From Spironucleus salmonicida (Eukaryota > Fornicata > Diplomonadida > Hexamitidae), in the NCBI GenBank assembly GCA_000497125.2, contig CM035322.1, positions 380,001 through 444,000 of the forward strand: a stretch of 64,000 nt of DNA. The letters are read 5' to 3'. The notes beneath the pieces are model-generated. The model saw only the letters and a list, made by a program, of their open reading frames with translations. It did no database searches and was not told the origin of the DNA. The first letter of the stretch is position 1. Each line of letters begins with the position of its first letter. Positions 24,196 through 36,008 of the stretch are shown here, one piece after another. A program made the translations under genes and the position numbers.

Positions 24196-24585
24196 TCACA
24201 CGTACCAACTATCATATTAATTTTAGTCTATCAAGAACAGAACGATGAATACAATAGCTACGCCACATAAAACAAACCCACCAACAACAAACCAATCATA
24301 AAATACGATTTGTTGATTTTTGTACATTTCTAATTCTAACTCTCTCCTACGTGATTAAAGTTGCTGTGATCTTTGTAATTTTGAATCATTTAGCCTAGAA
24401 TGAAGCGAAGATGTAGATAGATTGCTCCCGAAAGACGAATTTGACAGATTTGATTTATTCAAATTCGACTAGGAATGTTATAATGTAACTAATGAATTCA
24501 GTAATATCAACTAGTCCTAAGGAGAATCAGGAATAGTATCTGCTCCCAAAGTCTCCAAACAAGATTTGAGCAACTGTTAGTCCAT
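24196..24585 (-). CDS. Tail-anchored membrane protein
   Basis: 129 residues. A polar Ser/Asn/Gln-rich cytosolic part with a basic segment (LQSRRRELELEMYK) is followed by one C-terminal hydrophobic span (WFVVGGFVLCGVAIVFIVLF) and a few polar residues. This is tail-anchor topology and could suit a small SNARE-like or organelle-surface protein, though heptads are weak. It is convergent with RSP4/6, 13 bp away. Confidence 0.68.
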
Positions 24586-24664
24586 TTAATTTACTCGCAA
24601 ACTTTTAACCTATAATTATATATAATACTAAATTAATTTTTCACTCCACTATTCTTTCCATAAG

Positions 24665-25495
24665 ATGTCAAAACATGTTTGGTCGGCTCACCAAGTCCTG
24701 TCGATCCAAAACAGCCATATTATCGGCGATAATTCCTAATTTAAATAGGATATCGAGCGCCTATGTCCACACGCAAAACCTGAATAGAAATTTAACGACG
24801 AAGATGCAAAGTCCCAGATAACAGTTATTGCACGCCAGCGTAACTGCGACTCAATCGCATTTTTTGAAACAAAACGTTTCAAAGATCTATTCCTCTACCT
24901 CGCTACCACATCTGGCCCAACACTGAAGCTCCAGGTCATAGAGAAAACGACCTAGAATTCGGTTAAGTTCGACGGCGACTTTTTTGTCAAAACGAGACCT
25001 CTTCTGAACTTTGACGCTTCATTCGACGATAAGTTGCATCTTAGGATTGCGAAAGAGCTCTTTAAACGACAGTTTTCTACTCCAAATTTACATTATAAAT
25101 CTGCTCCGTTTGTCGATCATTTAATCCAGTTCACAGTTGTTGACAAGGCTACTTCCCGCATTGAAATGCGCGTTTTTTCTTTCGATTTCGATCCGTTGGC
25201 TAAGAAAGTCGAAATTGGCGAGGATGTAAAGCTGAAGGAATGCGGTCCTTTCGTGGTTTTCCTACCTGTTTCCGTATACTCAGGGGCACTATCTGGTGAT
25301 ATGATATGGAAAAATGAAAAATATGCCACGCCTGGCATGGCCAGTTTGCAGAAGAAGAAGGATATTGTGAACTAGGTCACGAGGAGGGAGGTAAAGAGGA
25401 GAATAGCGAAAAAGTAGCCTAAAGATTGTGAAATTGACCCAATAGACGCTGTATTTACAGAAGCTGGCTTTGTACAAGCGTTTTAAGACGAATGA
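24665..25495 (+). CDS. BRX1: Ribosome biogenesis protein BRX1 (Brix domain)
   Basis: 276 residues, within the usual size. The Brix domain runs from the CPHAKPEQKFN segment through RNCDSIAFFETKRFKDLFLY, KTRPLLNFDASFDD, KELFKRQFSTP, FVDHLIQFTVVD and GPFVVFLPVSVYSG, ending with MIWKNEKYATP, in the order seen in BRX1. The protein acts in the nucleolus in large-subunit precursor assembly. The basic C-terminal tail is typical. It ends 9 bp from the stop of the convergent eIF4E-like gene. Confidence 0.93.
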
Positions 25496-25504
25496 ATAAA
25501 TGTT

Positions 25505-26224
25505 TCACTTTTTAAAACCTCTGTTTGCTTGTTTAGGCGTTACGCTATCAAAGTTTCTGCTATTTTTCTGAGAAAACGATGAATTTCTGGATCCTTAGCT
25601 CTTAAAGGTACTCTTCCTGTATTGGTTTAATTCACTAATTTTTAGGCCTTTAAATTATTGAGTTTCATCTTCTTCTTTAATTTCAACTTCCTCTATTTTT
25701 AGTGGCAATCCACAATAAAAACCATCATTAAACTTAATTTTTTTAGCAAATATCTAAATATTTTTCTCAAATTTTTCAATTTGGGATTTAATTTCAGATT
25801 TGACCCAAAATTGTATCAGATATGATTTCTCTTTAATTTTAATGTATATTCCATTTACTATTTAGTCATTATTTAATAAAGTTATATTAATGAAAATTAA
25901 AATGATCCAATTGAGCCTTTCACCGCTTAAGTTACCGCGATCAAACGTGAATTCAATATTCCTGGCACTATCGTTGTTAGAATCCTCCCATTTATTTTCA
26001 ATACCTTTCTTAAAAAGTGTAATATTTGCGTTGTATATTTGATCGAAAGGAGGCATTTCATTTATTGCTACAATCAGTTCACGGTAATTTTATGTTACTT
26101 ATGTTATTGGAGTATATGACTAAATGAAATCGTTTAGACCGTAAGAAAGCTAATCTTTTACCATAAACTGCCAGACCCATGCAGTTTTCAAGAGGAGTGG
26201 TGGCCTGTTAAAACTAAGAGTCAT
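25505..26224 (-). CDS. eIF4E-like cap-binding protein
   Basis: 239 residues. TAWVWQFMVKDQ gives the first Trp block, and LFKKGIENKWEDSNN reproduces the eIF4E cap-contacting P.WED motif (Trp-Glu) preceded by the LF..GI segment. KIKFNDGFYCGL falls near the C-terminal basic cap-phosphate contacts. The start at 26224 is the ATG just before the first conserved Trp block and gives a short N-terminus. A basic Ser-rich tail of about 60 residues follows the core. It would bind the 5' cap for translation; divergence leaves isoform and cap preference open. Confidence 0.85.
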
Positions 26225-26292
26225 TCAAAGGAAGGGTATCAAAGGAAAGAAATATTAGGTTTAATATCATATAATAGTAAATAAAATAATTT

Positions 26293-28116
26293 TCACCAGT
26301 ATACATCACCTGTTAATATTGGTCCTTTAAATTTTTTAGGGGTATGGATAAAAGTTGGCTCCACAAAACTATCTTTAAAATCATTTCTTTTTTTGGCGAT
26401 CTCAAATTAACGGATTTTTAGCTATTTTTAATTCCAAATTTCTTAACTATTTCGCTCTAAATTAGCTTTTTCTGGTATTCTACCAATCATTTTCAATGTG
26501 TATGGACTGAGTCTCGGTGTAAAACTAAAGCTGTCTTGGATGGGGGTGCGAGGTCGTACTGGTGTGCCGATTTTACTTGCTATTTATTTAGATTTTTCAT
26601 TGATTCTTGGTTGAAAATTTGGTGCATTTTAAAGTTACTTTTAATCTAATTTTGTAATTTTCGATTGTTAAAACGATGATTATCTAGATAAAAACTAATT
26701 TAACTGCCCAGGTGATATAGGTCTAGTTTTATTCTACATTGGTGTGTTCTGTGATGTATTTTAGGCATTTTTAGAACGCTAGAAAAGGCGCTCTGATGCA
26801 TTTTAGGATATATAGGCTTGATAATGAGAGGACCCTGTATATTTTGATAACTTAGGATTGAATGAAGGCGTTAGTGGTTAAATTGAAGTGGAGTTTTAGG
26901 ATTATTTAACAGGTGTCAACGACGCATTTGAAGCATAAATAACTTTTTATGGTGTCCTAACAGTATTAATCTTTGGTTTAAAAGTACAATTTTTTGATTT
27001 ATTCTAAATATATTCTGATAACGTTTTAGAAGGCTTATGTAACGATTGTTGCATATAGTTTTTATTTATTATGGGTTGGAATGACCATTGTTCTTCAGGT
27101 ATTTTATTTTGTTCTTTTTATTATTATATTTTCTAAAGAGCATGTTCTTTTAACAATAATTAACGTTGATAAATAGAATTAAACTTTTGCTACAGTTATA
27201 CTTCAGTAGGTAGTCTAGGGGTTAATGCTGGAGATTTGTTTGAAAATTGACTACTATTAATCTTTTATTAACTATTTGACCTATATGATGATTATCTTAA
27301 TTACTAAACTTAACTCAAACTTTTCTACAAACTTGATTGATTTGATATATCTTTATGACTTTATTCATAAATATTATTAACAATTTATGCTTATCTAGGT
27401 AAATTTGAGGCATTCAAACGATTTTATAATTTTGGAGTTGATAACCGTTCAACAAGTGATTATTGATACAATTTTGTTTATTTTATAGGGGTACTATAAT
27501 TATTAATAGGTTTTTAGTTTGTATTTGCAACTTCAGCTAGCATATTGTTAAAAAGATCGATCTCATCATTAAAATGTTACTAGGACTACTATTTAAGTTA
27601 CTGAATGTTATTAAAAGGCTTAGGTAGGCGAGTAACTTTTTTTGTAGATTAATACTGTGGTTTTGCTTCAAAATATTAAGTGTTAACGATCGGTGCCGAG
27701 CTATCTAATTGCTCAAAATCCTCCATACAAGAAAGAACTGAATTCTGCTCAGACATTTTTTATTAAGGCAAATAACTTTTTGTTATTGGAATAGAAATAA
27801 ACTCGATAGGTTAAGGTGGAGTTTCTGCATATGATGTAATAATATCATCACAAACTTCGCTAATATTTTGATTCAATTCTAATTATTAATTAACAGAAGT
27901 ATCTCTTCGATCAGAAATGAAAGTATCATCATCCACATCTTCTAACTCATTTACATTTACAATATTCTCTGCTGGACCAGTTGTTGATTTCAAAAGATCT
28001 TCTAAAGACTTCACTGGAGTTTCAATATTATCCACTTAATTTTGAATTCCAGACTATTCCATTGCTAGAAGATCTGTAGCTGAAATTATATTGTCTTGTC
28101 CATATAGGAAATTCAT
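26293..28116 (-). CDS. Gln/Ser-rich protein with repeated FxPx[IL] motifs
   Basis: 607 residues. The ATG at 27756 is internal; the frame is open and protein-like up to 28116, so the longer start was chosen. The C-terminal two-thirds is basic and Gln/Ser-rich and repeats an aromatic-Pro motif: FQPIIN, FKPKINT, FNPKLSKY, FQPRINE, FTPRLSPY. Such repeats occur in cytoskeletal and axoneme-associated proteins of flagellates, where they may bind microtubules; that is inference here. No folded catalytic domain was seen. Confidence 0.74.
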
Positions 28117-28166
28117 TTTAAAATATAAGGCGTATTATAATATAATATATTTCATTTAATTATATA
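28117..28166. promoter_or_regulatory. 50-bp divergent promoter
   Basis: Only 50 bp separate two divergent start codons, almost all A+T, with tattataatataatatat in the middle. Both genes must share this segment as promoter, so it sets a size limit for core promoters here. Confidence 0.55.
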
Positions 28167-28565
28167 ATGAATAAAGCGGAATAGTTTTAAGCAGGTTTAA
28201 TGGTTAGCTAAATGCGTACGCTAAAACAATCCATGGAAGATTTTAATACTCTTTATGCTGAAGCTAGCTAGACAGCTTTACCTATCGATAAAGAAGCAAT
28301 TTTTGTTGCTATTCGTCTGCGTATTTCGTAGATAGATGATGCTACAAAAACTCTCATTGGAATTAAAAAATATATAAATAAAGAAAACCTTAGCTATATT
28401 TAGGAAATTTCAACTAAATTAAGCCATTTTGCTTATTAAGTACTGTTAGAAAGCGATGTTTAGGATTTATATTTTAGTGATGTTGGAAAGTTGCCAGTTG
28501 GGTAGTGCGAATAATATTTAGATGAATTAAAGTTTTTCCATATTCAAAGTACATTTTCGTAGTGA
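28167..28565 (+). CDS. Hypothetical helical protein, 132 residues
   Basis: 132 residues, mostly helical, with Gln encoded by TAA/TAG throughout. A first helix of about 30 residues (QFQAGLMVSQMRTLKQSMED) and later helices could form a small bundle. No signal peptide or membrane span. Family not recognised. Confidence 0.62.
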
Positions 28566-28860
28566 TATATATTGGGTTAAGTTTAAGGTAAGTTTCTATG
28601 TTAAATGCTTACATCTGTTCAAGAGCCACAATAATTTTAGTTTTTATTGTTTATTTTATTGTTTAATACAATCTTTTATACTAATTTCCCAATTTTCTAT
28701 GAATAGGTAATTAATTTATTAATATTCACAAAGATAAATTACTCTAACCTAGTAATATCTTTACAATATGATATATTAAGGTGTCCTTATTATAATCACA
28801 ATTGTATATTAATTTTATCTCTCTAATAAGTATATATAATTGAATTTATATTCCTGTAGA

Positions 28861-30207
28861 ATGTTATATAAATTTATCAAGCCAAGTGCAACCTCATTTC
28901 CAAAGCTGATTCCATTATTTCTAATTATAACAATTATAATTTAATATGACGAATCTACATACCCCCTTGCGCTACCAGTCATCCAAGAAAAAATGCACAT
29001 TGACCCAACGCTGTCAAATTGGCTGATAACATCATATTTTCTAGGAACTGCTGCATTTTCCATCCCATTTAGTAAATTTTCACAGCAATTTGGTATCTGC
29101 AGAACCAGCTATGTTTTACTGTCATTGACGGGTATTTTTTACTTTATATCTTATTTTATCACCAATATTTACCTGTTGATAATCTTGCGGTTCCTAGTAG
29201 GCTGTAGCTCTGCAGGTTTGCACTCAATCAGGAATTCCATGAGTGCGATTTATGCGAAAGATCGCAATTTTTCCATCAATGCCACTCTGGTCCTGAAAAG
29301 CGTTCTACTCGCTGTGTGCCCTACTGCCGGCAGCCTATTCATTCAATACTGTGGAATTGGGAGCATTTTCCTCGTTCCGGGGTCCTGCTGCATTCTTAGC
29401 ATTTTAGGAATGCTGTGCGTCGAAGAGTGGCGCGTGGAGACACATCTGAAATTCGACTTCCTGGGCAGCCTAGTGCTTAGCGTAGTACTCGTCTGTGTGA
29501 ATTTGGCGCTCACTCTGGCAGGGAACGGACTGTTTACTTTTGCATTTCTCAGCCTCACTGCCTCGTGTGCACTTGGCGCGCTGCTGTGCTGCCTTGAGAA
29601 GCGACATCCGAATCCTATTTTGCGCGCGGACTTCCTCAAACCCGTGAGATTCACGCTGGTGCTGAATGTCGTCAACTATTATTTGTAGAACAGTCTCAGC
29701 TTCGTGTTCCCTCAGATGCTGAAAGCGCTGGGGTACTCCACGACCCAGGTCGGGTTGCTGCAGTCATGTGCAGCAGCTGGGGGTATCGCTGCAACTGCAC
29801 TATCCGCAGTGCTCCTCCAGCGGCTTTCTTTGGGCGTTTTGCTCGTGGTGAGCTACTTGCTTTTCGTGCTGACAGTGATCGGTGGGATGCTGACGCGAGA
29901 ATCACCGATATTCGCACTGATAATGACTAGTTTTTTCGCGCTAGGTCTCGCGTCAACCACTTACGGGTAGATTTTAGTTCAGGCCCCTCCAGACTTGCTG
30001 CCTGCGATCTCGGGACTGCCAACATCGACGCGTATGGTGGGAAGCGCGCTAGCGTACTCGTTAAGCTCGATAGGGTGGACCCTGGGCAGAGAAATCATTG
30101 TTTTTGTATTTGTAACTGCGCTTGCTTGTGTTGCATTAGGACTATCAGCGCACATTTTTAGGATCAATTAATCCAAGTAGATACAGAATTTTGAGCTGAG
30201 TATTTGA
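28861..30207 (+). CDS. Major facilitator superfamily transporter
   Basis: 448 residues with about 12 hydrophobic spans. SNWLITSYFLGTAAFSIPF in the second span and RFLVGCSSAGLHSIRNSMSA in the fourth to fifth match the drug:H+ antiporter (DHA) pattern, including the conserved Arg before the G-rich helix. The true start is the ATG at 28861; starting at 28993 would lose the first span. The first 130 bp is A+T-rich, then G+C rises above 50% to the stop codon, unlike both neighbours. The substrate is unknown. Confidence 0.9.
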
Positions 30208-30249
30208 TAGCATTTATTATATATTAATTTAAATGTACCACTTTATTTA

Positions 30250-31197
30250 ATGCTCCAGATTATATTGATTAGTGTTGTTTTTGTCATTGCGATAGTAGCC
30301 TCCATATACTTCGCTATTAGAATTCCACCAAATTATATATTGACTACTAGCAGCCATTCAAAGCCTGTTCTAGATTCTGTGAAAATATTTAATAGCAGAA
30401 ACTATGCTCCGATATCGGTTTAAGCGCCAGAGTTTATTGTCTTTACTGATATTAGTAATAAAGATATTAAATATAAATTTTATTAAACTGATTCTCCTTT
30501 GGCGCCTATTTTGGTTATTCAACCAAACTTTTCTATATCTATATTAGATCCTGTTAAAAAATTAGCAGTAACCTCTGGAAGATCAGTTTATGCTTTGTTA
30601 GGTGGGTATGAGTTTTCTACTGACTAGATCATTAAAGAATTAGAAGTTATGTTAGATATAATAAATAAACCTACTTTTTTAGTCACTTATGGTACTGGCT
30701 CTAATAGAATCCTTCAGGCAATTTAATAATAAAGATTTGGTTCTGTCATTAAAATTTTTGCTTGTTATTGTTCATTTGATGCTTTGGCCCCAATGTTCTG
30801 GTCTACTAAAGTTATCACATAATAGAATCTAGTTATTTAAAATTGGTTGAAGTTAAATGGTTAAAACTTAGTTAACTCATAATAAATATCAGCATTTGAA
30901 CTTAAAAATATAGTAAAGTCTACCAACATTTAAGTTGGATTTGATACACTCATCTCAAGAAATTTAGAAACTAATGTTGAAGAATATTACATGTAAAATT
31001 GCTAATTTGATAAACTTGATACCATTTAAAACGAAGTCGTTTTTATTAATAGTAATAGCGATTAAAGAACTGGGAGAATATTTCCTGACCACGGTAATTT
31101 GGTAAAAATTAATTATGGCGAATACATGAAATGTTATGTTAGAGGTAGCTCAGATGTTGTTAGTATCCTTATAAGTCTTTTAATATAGGATCAGTGA
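30250..31197 (+). CDS. Membrane-anchored protein, possible degenerate alpha/beta hydrolase
   Basis: 315 residues. One N-terminal hydrophobic span (LQIILISVVFVIAIVASIYF) works as a signal anchor. The rest alternates strands and helices like an alpha/beta hydrolase: FLVTYGTGSNRILQ sits where a nucleophile elbow GxSxG would be, but reads GTGSN, and PDHGN near the end resembles a catalytic-His loop. If the assignment is right the nucleophile is missing or shifted. A short upstream ATG at 30233 meets a TGA quickly and was not used. Confidence 0.66.
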
Positions 31198-31239
31198 TAT
31201 AAGTTGACTAATATCTTTATATACTCTATGACCAAAATT

Positions 31240-31262
31240 GTAGGATATCAAAAATATCCTAC
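31240..31262. terminator. 9-bp hairpin spanning the coiled-coil gene stop codon
   Basis: gtaggatat and atatcctac form a perfect 9-bp stem with a 5-base loop. It overlaps the TGA at 31248-31250 of the minus-strand gene and lies 42 bp past the end of the convergent hydrolase-like gene. A role in 3' end formation is possible but unproven. Confidence 0.3.
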
Positions 31263-32726
31263 ATTGATAATTTAATTTTACTGTTATATATGATCTCTAA
31301 GTTAATCTATTAAATATCTATACTATAATATTTACTAGTGAGCATTTATATACAAAGGATTTTCTGCTTTTTAAAACAGTTCGTGTTAATGAAATACAAT
31401 ATTAAGTTATTATTTAAGTTCATTGTTTGATATTTACAGAGCAATGAGTTAATCTTGAGCATTTCCTTGCATATTATTGTAGATTTTTCTTAACAAATGT
31501 AATTATTCAACTACAGTTTTTTAATCGTCCGGCGACCCTTATAAAACTTTATTACACTAATGTTGTTATGTTTATAATTTTAGCAATGATATTTCTTATG
31601 ACTACAAAACATTTTGTTATTTATAATAATTAAGCTCAGGGGATTGTAATTAAACGTCTAATGCTGCTTAATCATTTGCTGAATATAAAGCATCCTCTAG
31701 TCTCTAAATATAGATTTACTATGACTAGTTAATTTTAAGGAGATTCTATTGTCGTATATTTTATGGTGTAATGTCCGCTTCTTGGTTATCTTATTTATTG
31801 GTTGTATTAAGAACTTCTTCCCGAATATCATTAAGTTCCCGTCGGAGCTAAACATTTTACTTATATTTAAAAGAATTGGACTTGTTTTATTTCTCTATAA
31901 TCTCATCTTTCGTTTAAATGTCAATTTTGTAGTCATATATTTCTAATTAAGCCTATTCTAATAATTCACATTTTTATTATAATTAGGTTTCTAATAGGAT
32001 ACATTTTTATTTGTAAAACTATTCTTCCTTTAAAAGTACTCCTGCAATTTAGTCAACCTCGTCTTTTAAATACTCAACTTCATTTGTAGATTTTTAATAC
32101 TCTTACATAATTGAAGATAAATTATCCAAATTTTAGCTTACACTAAGTTTTTAGGTTTCTATTTATCCATTTTTAAGCTTAAGATATTTAATTTCTTATT
32201 ATTTACTTTAATTTAATTTAAGAAGACCTTATATCTCTATCTACTAATCGTGAATAAGTAAGTCTTTAATCAAAATTTCTTTATTAAATGTCTCAAAAAC
32301 TTATTTATGTTTCTAATTTTTAGGTATATTAGTATCAAAAACTACAGTTCTTAATTTCTATACCTCTAATTTCAATTGCTTATTTAAATTAACTGATTCT
32401 TGTAATTTATTTCGCATCTGAAAAAAATTATCTGACTTTTATTTCAAATATATAATTAATTAGTAAATTTCATTATAAAAATGCGACAAAGGTAAATTTT
32501 TAACATCATATAAACATTAATTTGCAGATTTTAGTTATTTCTTAATATCTGTTAGCTGACTTAGAAAATCTAATTTAAATTTTTAACATTATTAAAATTA
32601 GTCTTATATTTAAACTTTATATTCGATACACAGATTTTATTACTACTATATTTATGATTATTGTCCTACTATCTTCTTTTTCAGCATCCCTATTAAAACT
32701 AATTCATTATCTCTTTCCACTTCCAT
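31248..32726 (-). CDS. Long Gln-rich coiled-coil protein
   Basis: 492 residues, almost entirely helical with Leu/Gln/Glu/Lys heptads, for example EIKYLKLKNGQIETQKLS and LKDEVDQIAGVLLKEEQ. Dozens of Gln codons are TAA/TAG. The opposite strand also shows a long open frame (31470 to about 31940 and beyond), which is a shadow. The start is the ATG 48 bp from the divergent helicase start. No family assigned; flagellar or cytoskeletal coiled coils look like this. Confidence 0.8.
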
Positions 32727-32774
32727 TTATAGCGGAAACATATATAATATTATAATATATAATAACCTCTAAAA
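32727..32774. promoter_or_regulatory. 48-bp divergent promoter
   Basis: Between the coiled-coil gene and the DEAH helicase, holding atataatattataatatata, a near-palindromic A+T core like those at 18932 and 21706. Both genes start within 50 bp of each other. Confidence 0.5.
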
Positions 32775-34367
32775 ATGAACTTACCTATAACACAGTATTT
32801 AGATTAAATTTTAACAGAAATACATAATAATAATCGATTAGTTATAACTGCTCCTCCTGGAACTGGAAAATCAACAATACTACCAGTTTTCCTTCAATAA
32901 AAATTTCCAAAACATAAAATACTTCTAACATAGCCAAGACGTTCTGCCGTTCTTTCAATATCAAATTTTATTAACTGCAGTTATATGGTAAGATTTGACA
33001 CTAAAATAATACCCAAATAAAATATAACAGTCCTTACTGAAGGGTTCTTGCTAAAAATCATGCATTAAATTAATTTTGATATTCTTATTATAGATGAAGC
33101 ACATGAACTTACTGATGATCTAATACTAATTCTTTCTATGATTTAAGAATCAAAGAAAACAATAGTAATCATGTCTGCGACTATAAATGCAAAAGCATTT
33201 GCGAATTACTTAAATTGTAATGCATTATCAATCGAAATTCCTTAAGTATTTAAGGTCTAAAAAGTTTTTTCAAGTCATGTGGATAACTATGCATTGAATT
33301 ATAAAGAAAATATGATTACTCTAGTCAAAAGTGCTCTGTAAATCGGTCCAACACTAGTATTTCTACCTGGATTTGCTGAAGTAAACTGGATGTATTAAAT
33401 ATTTTAGAGGGAAGAATCTGTTAAGATAACATCAAAATCCACGTCATAAGATGTTTTAAAGGCCATGAATGCAAGGTTAATCTTGGCAACAAATGCTGCT
33501 GAAACATCAATAACATTTCCATAGCTTATCTGTGTGGTAGATAGCGGCTTGGTACGAGTGAAAATGGAAAAATTTAATAGTCCAGCCCTTGAAATTTAGA
33601 TAATCGATAAATTTTCTAGAGGGTAGAGAATTGGGCGTGTTGGTAGAGTATAAGATGGAGTATATTTTGCAGGATACAGTGAAATATAAAGTCGTGAGAT
33701 TGAGGATACCTGTAAAAAGAAGGAATGGTTTGAGTATTTAAAATATATTAATTTATTGAGCTTACGAAAATGCTAGTTCATTATACCTCCAAAATTATCT
33801 GGTTTACTAATAAATATTGAAAAATTACGAAGATTTTAATTAATTAATAATTAATTTTAACTTAATGATATTGTAAGAAAATTGGAAATGCTCGGTTCTG
33901 TAGAAAGGATATAACTTTTCGCAGAGAGTGGTTAAATAAAAATTGAATATGATGGAATTAGTTTTTAAAAAGGTATAGCTATAATGCTTAATTTTATCAT
34001 AAATAGCGAACAATTTTAATACAAAGGAAACGATGGTGATTTTGTCTTAAGTTTTTAAGAAGGTTTGAAACTATATAAAATGGGTGAACAAAAAATAAAA
34101 TCAAATGTCGATTTCATGATGGCAGAGTGTGCTAAATATCAAAAATTAGAATAAGTAGGCTTAAAGTAATATACTGATAAAATATAAAAACTGATAAGAT
34201 AAGTGTATAGCAATAACATTGTTGAGTATAATTTAGGATGGAAGTTAGATAATCAGGAAGTGTTTCTTAGTAGAAATACTTCAGTCATAAGCAAGAAGAT
34301 ATGTTATGAGAATGTTTTCATTATCGATAATATTATACATTTATGTGTATGCTAAGATGAGTAGTGA
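32775..34367 (+). CDS. DEAH-box RNA helicase
   Basis: 530 residues, compact for the DEAH family. Motif I is PPGTGKST (about residue 27), Ia LLTQPRRSAV, motif II DEAH (about 107), motif III MSAT, FLPGFAEVNW, TNAAETSITFP, and motif VI QRIGRVGR (about 284). The HA2-like helical region follows and the protein ends near the usual OB-fold position. DEAH helicases remodel RNA-protein complexes in splicing or ribosome assembly; which of these applies cannot be told from sequence. No N-terminal extension is present. Confidence 0.91.
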
Positions 34368-34484
34368 GTACAATTGTGTTTGAAGATATTTCATAGCAAA
34401 GAATTCTTATTTGTTTAATTACTAAAAACTTAATAATAATAACATACTATAAATAACTAATATCTTAAAAACGTGTTTTCATTA

Positions 34485-34820
34485 ATGCGTACCTACACAA
34501 AATTAACACAGATAAAGAATATTATTAAGCCATCACTAAATTTAGGAGGTAAAGATCTAATTCCAGATTATTCAATCAAATTTATACCAAGACAAGATAT
34601 GACTGAATATACCAAGCTTAGAACCATGGCAATCGAGGATGAGTTTATGAGGACTGAATTAGGCAAGGACACCGATCGCTAATAAGCATTAAATTATTAA
34701 AAGCCTAAACCAAGACCCATATAAAATACAAAGATCAAATCTTAGATGATAGCTTGTAGGGGAGATATTTATTTAAGATGGAAATAAAATGCAAATTTAG
34801 TAGAATTCAAGGTATAATGA
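34485..34820 (+). CDS. Hypothetical protein, 111 residues
   Basis: 111 residues from the ATG at 34485; a GTG four codons upstream is not needed. The protein is basic and Gln-rich in its second half, with segments such as DYSIKFIPRQDMTEYTKL and RGDIYLRWKQN. No membrane span. Family not recognised. Confidence 0.58.
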
Positions 34821-34919
34821 TTGTTAGTGTATTGGTATATACTTGGATTGTGATTTTATAAATTTGTATTGATGAAACACCATAAATTTATAATGCAAAC
34901 ATATAACTAAACACAAACT

Positions 34920-35300
34920 TCACTTATATTCAGACTAAAATTATCTCAACTGTTAATTTTGCGATATAATTTATTTCTATTATATTTCTATTGTTTTTTA
35001 AGCAATATCTTGTTATGTTTACAGTTAGCTGATCATCAAACTTTACGTGAAATTTTACTTATTTTGAATCATAAGCTCATTTTTAAGGGTATTAATTTTA
35101 TCTTGGGCTATTTTTAAAGATTTTTATTACAATTTACAAGCTTTAGATAAATTGACCATATGATCATTGCTAACTATTTAACTAGATGAATTTGTTGACT
35201 CTATAACAGAGTAATCTTAAATATCCGAATGTGTAATAGTATTATTAAGGTTAGAGGCTTCAATGACTATGTTAGATCCAAATATATGCTTTTCAGCCAT
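34920..35300 (-). CDS. Small coiled-coil protein, 126 residues
   Basis: 126 residues. A polar N-terminus is followed from about residue 55 by one long Gln/Lys/Leu-rich helix to the end (for example IAQDKINTLKNELMIQNKQ). Many Gln codons are TAA. No family recognised. Confidence 0.64.
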
Positions 35301-35433
35301 TTAAGAGGAGTGGTGCTGTACCTATCAATATTTATAAAATAATAGTTAGAATATTTAAATATTTTTAAATATAGAAATTTAATTATTATATCGCAATTAA
35401 CCAGTAAATCAGCCCTTTCCTTTCACAAAAATT

Positions 35434-35925
35434 ATGTCTAAAAACCTCTTCATTGCTGAAAATTGTCCTATTGCTATATTAGGCTATCAAATACGTGATC
35501 CTGATAATAAAAAGGTATTCTTCTCTCGTGGATCTTCTCTTGGGCCTTAGTGTGGTGACTGTGCACCGATCCCTAATATTCCAGTTGAATTTGGTATTGC
35601 CTACACCTTGCCTTTAGACTTTTTGAAAGTTAAAATGATTGCATCATAAGTGCTTTTTGCGAATGTCACTGATACTCCATTGATTGATTTGAAGTTAGAA
35701 GAAACTCACTATTTATAGGGTAAAGAACTTTAGAAATTTTCTTTCGAATTAGGCTTTGTTCCCCCTAGAACTCAAAATACTTGGGAACATATTTATTAAC
35801 CTGAATTTAAAAAAGACAAAAAGTTTGAAACTAATGCATCTAAAGGTCCATGGGAAGTGGAGACGCGCATGTTTGTAGCAGGCAAGGAAGTCATGTTTAC
35901 TAAGGCTTAGCTTAATTTTTAGTGA
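35434..35925 (+). CDS. PDE6-delta-like prenyl-binding protein
   Basis: 163 residues, close to PDE6D (150). The C-terminal half matches best: FELGFVPPRTQNTWEHIYQP, then VETRMFVAGKEVMFTKAQL, in the positions of the PDE6D segment FVIPNSTNTWQS and the final IETKFFDDD...SRVRLFYV strands. The N-terminal half is more divergent. PDE6D/UNC119 proteins carry lipid-modified cargo to cilia and other membranes, which would suit a flagellate. Confidence 0.84.
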
Positions 35926-36008
35926 GCGCGTTTGATTGTTTTCTTCAGCATCCATTGTATGATAATTAAATATAATATTAATAGTAGCATCCACTTCAAT
36001 TTCGCAAA

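Noticed and set aside
28598-28702. 34-codon ORF with a hydrophobic stretch
   Set aside because: Too short to distinguish from chance, with no neighbour or motif support.
31470-32400. Long plus-strand open frame, partly hydrophobic
   Set aside because: It is the complement of the Gln-rich coiled-coil gene on the minus strand, which has an ATG, heptads and a proper TGA. The plus frame lacks a convincing start.
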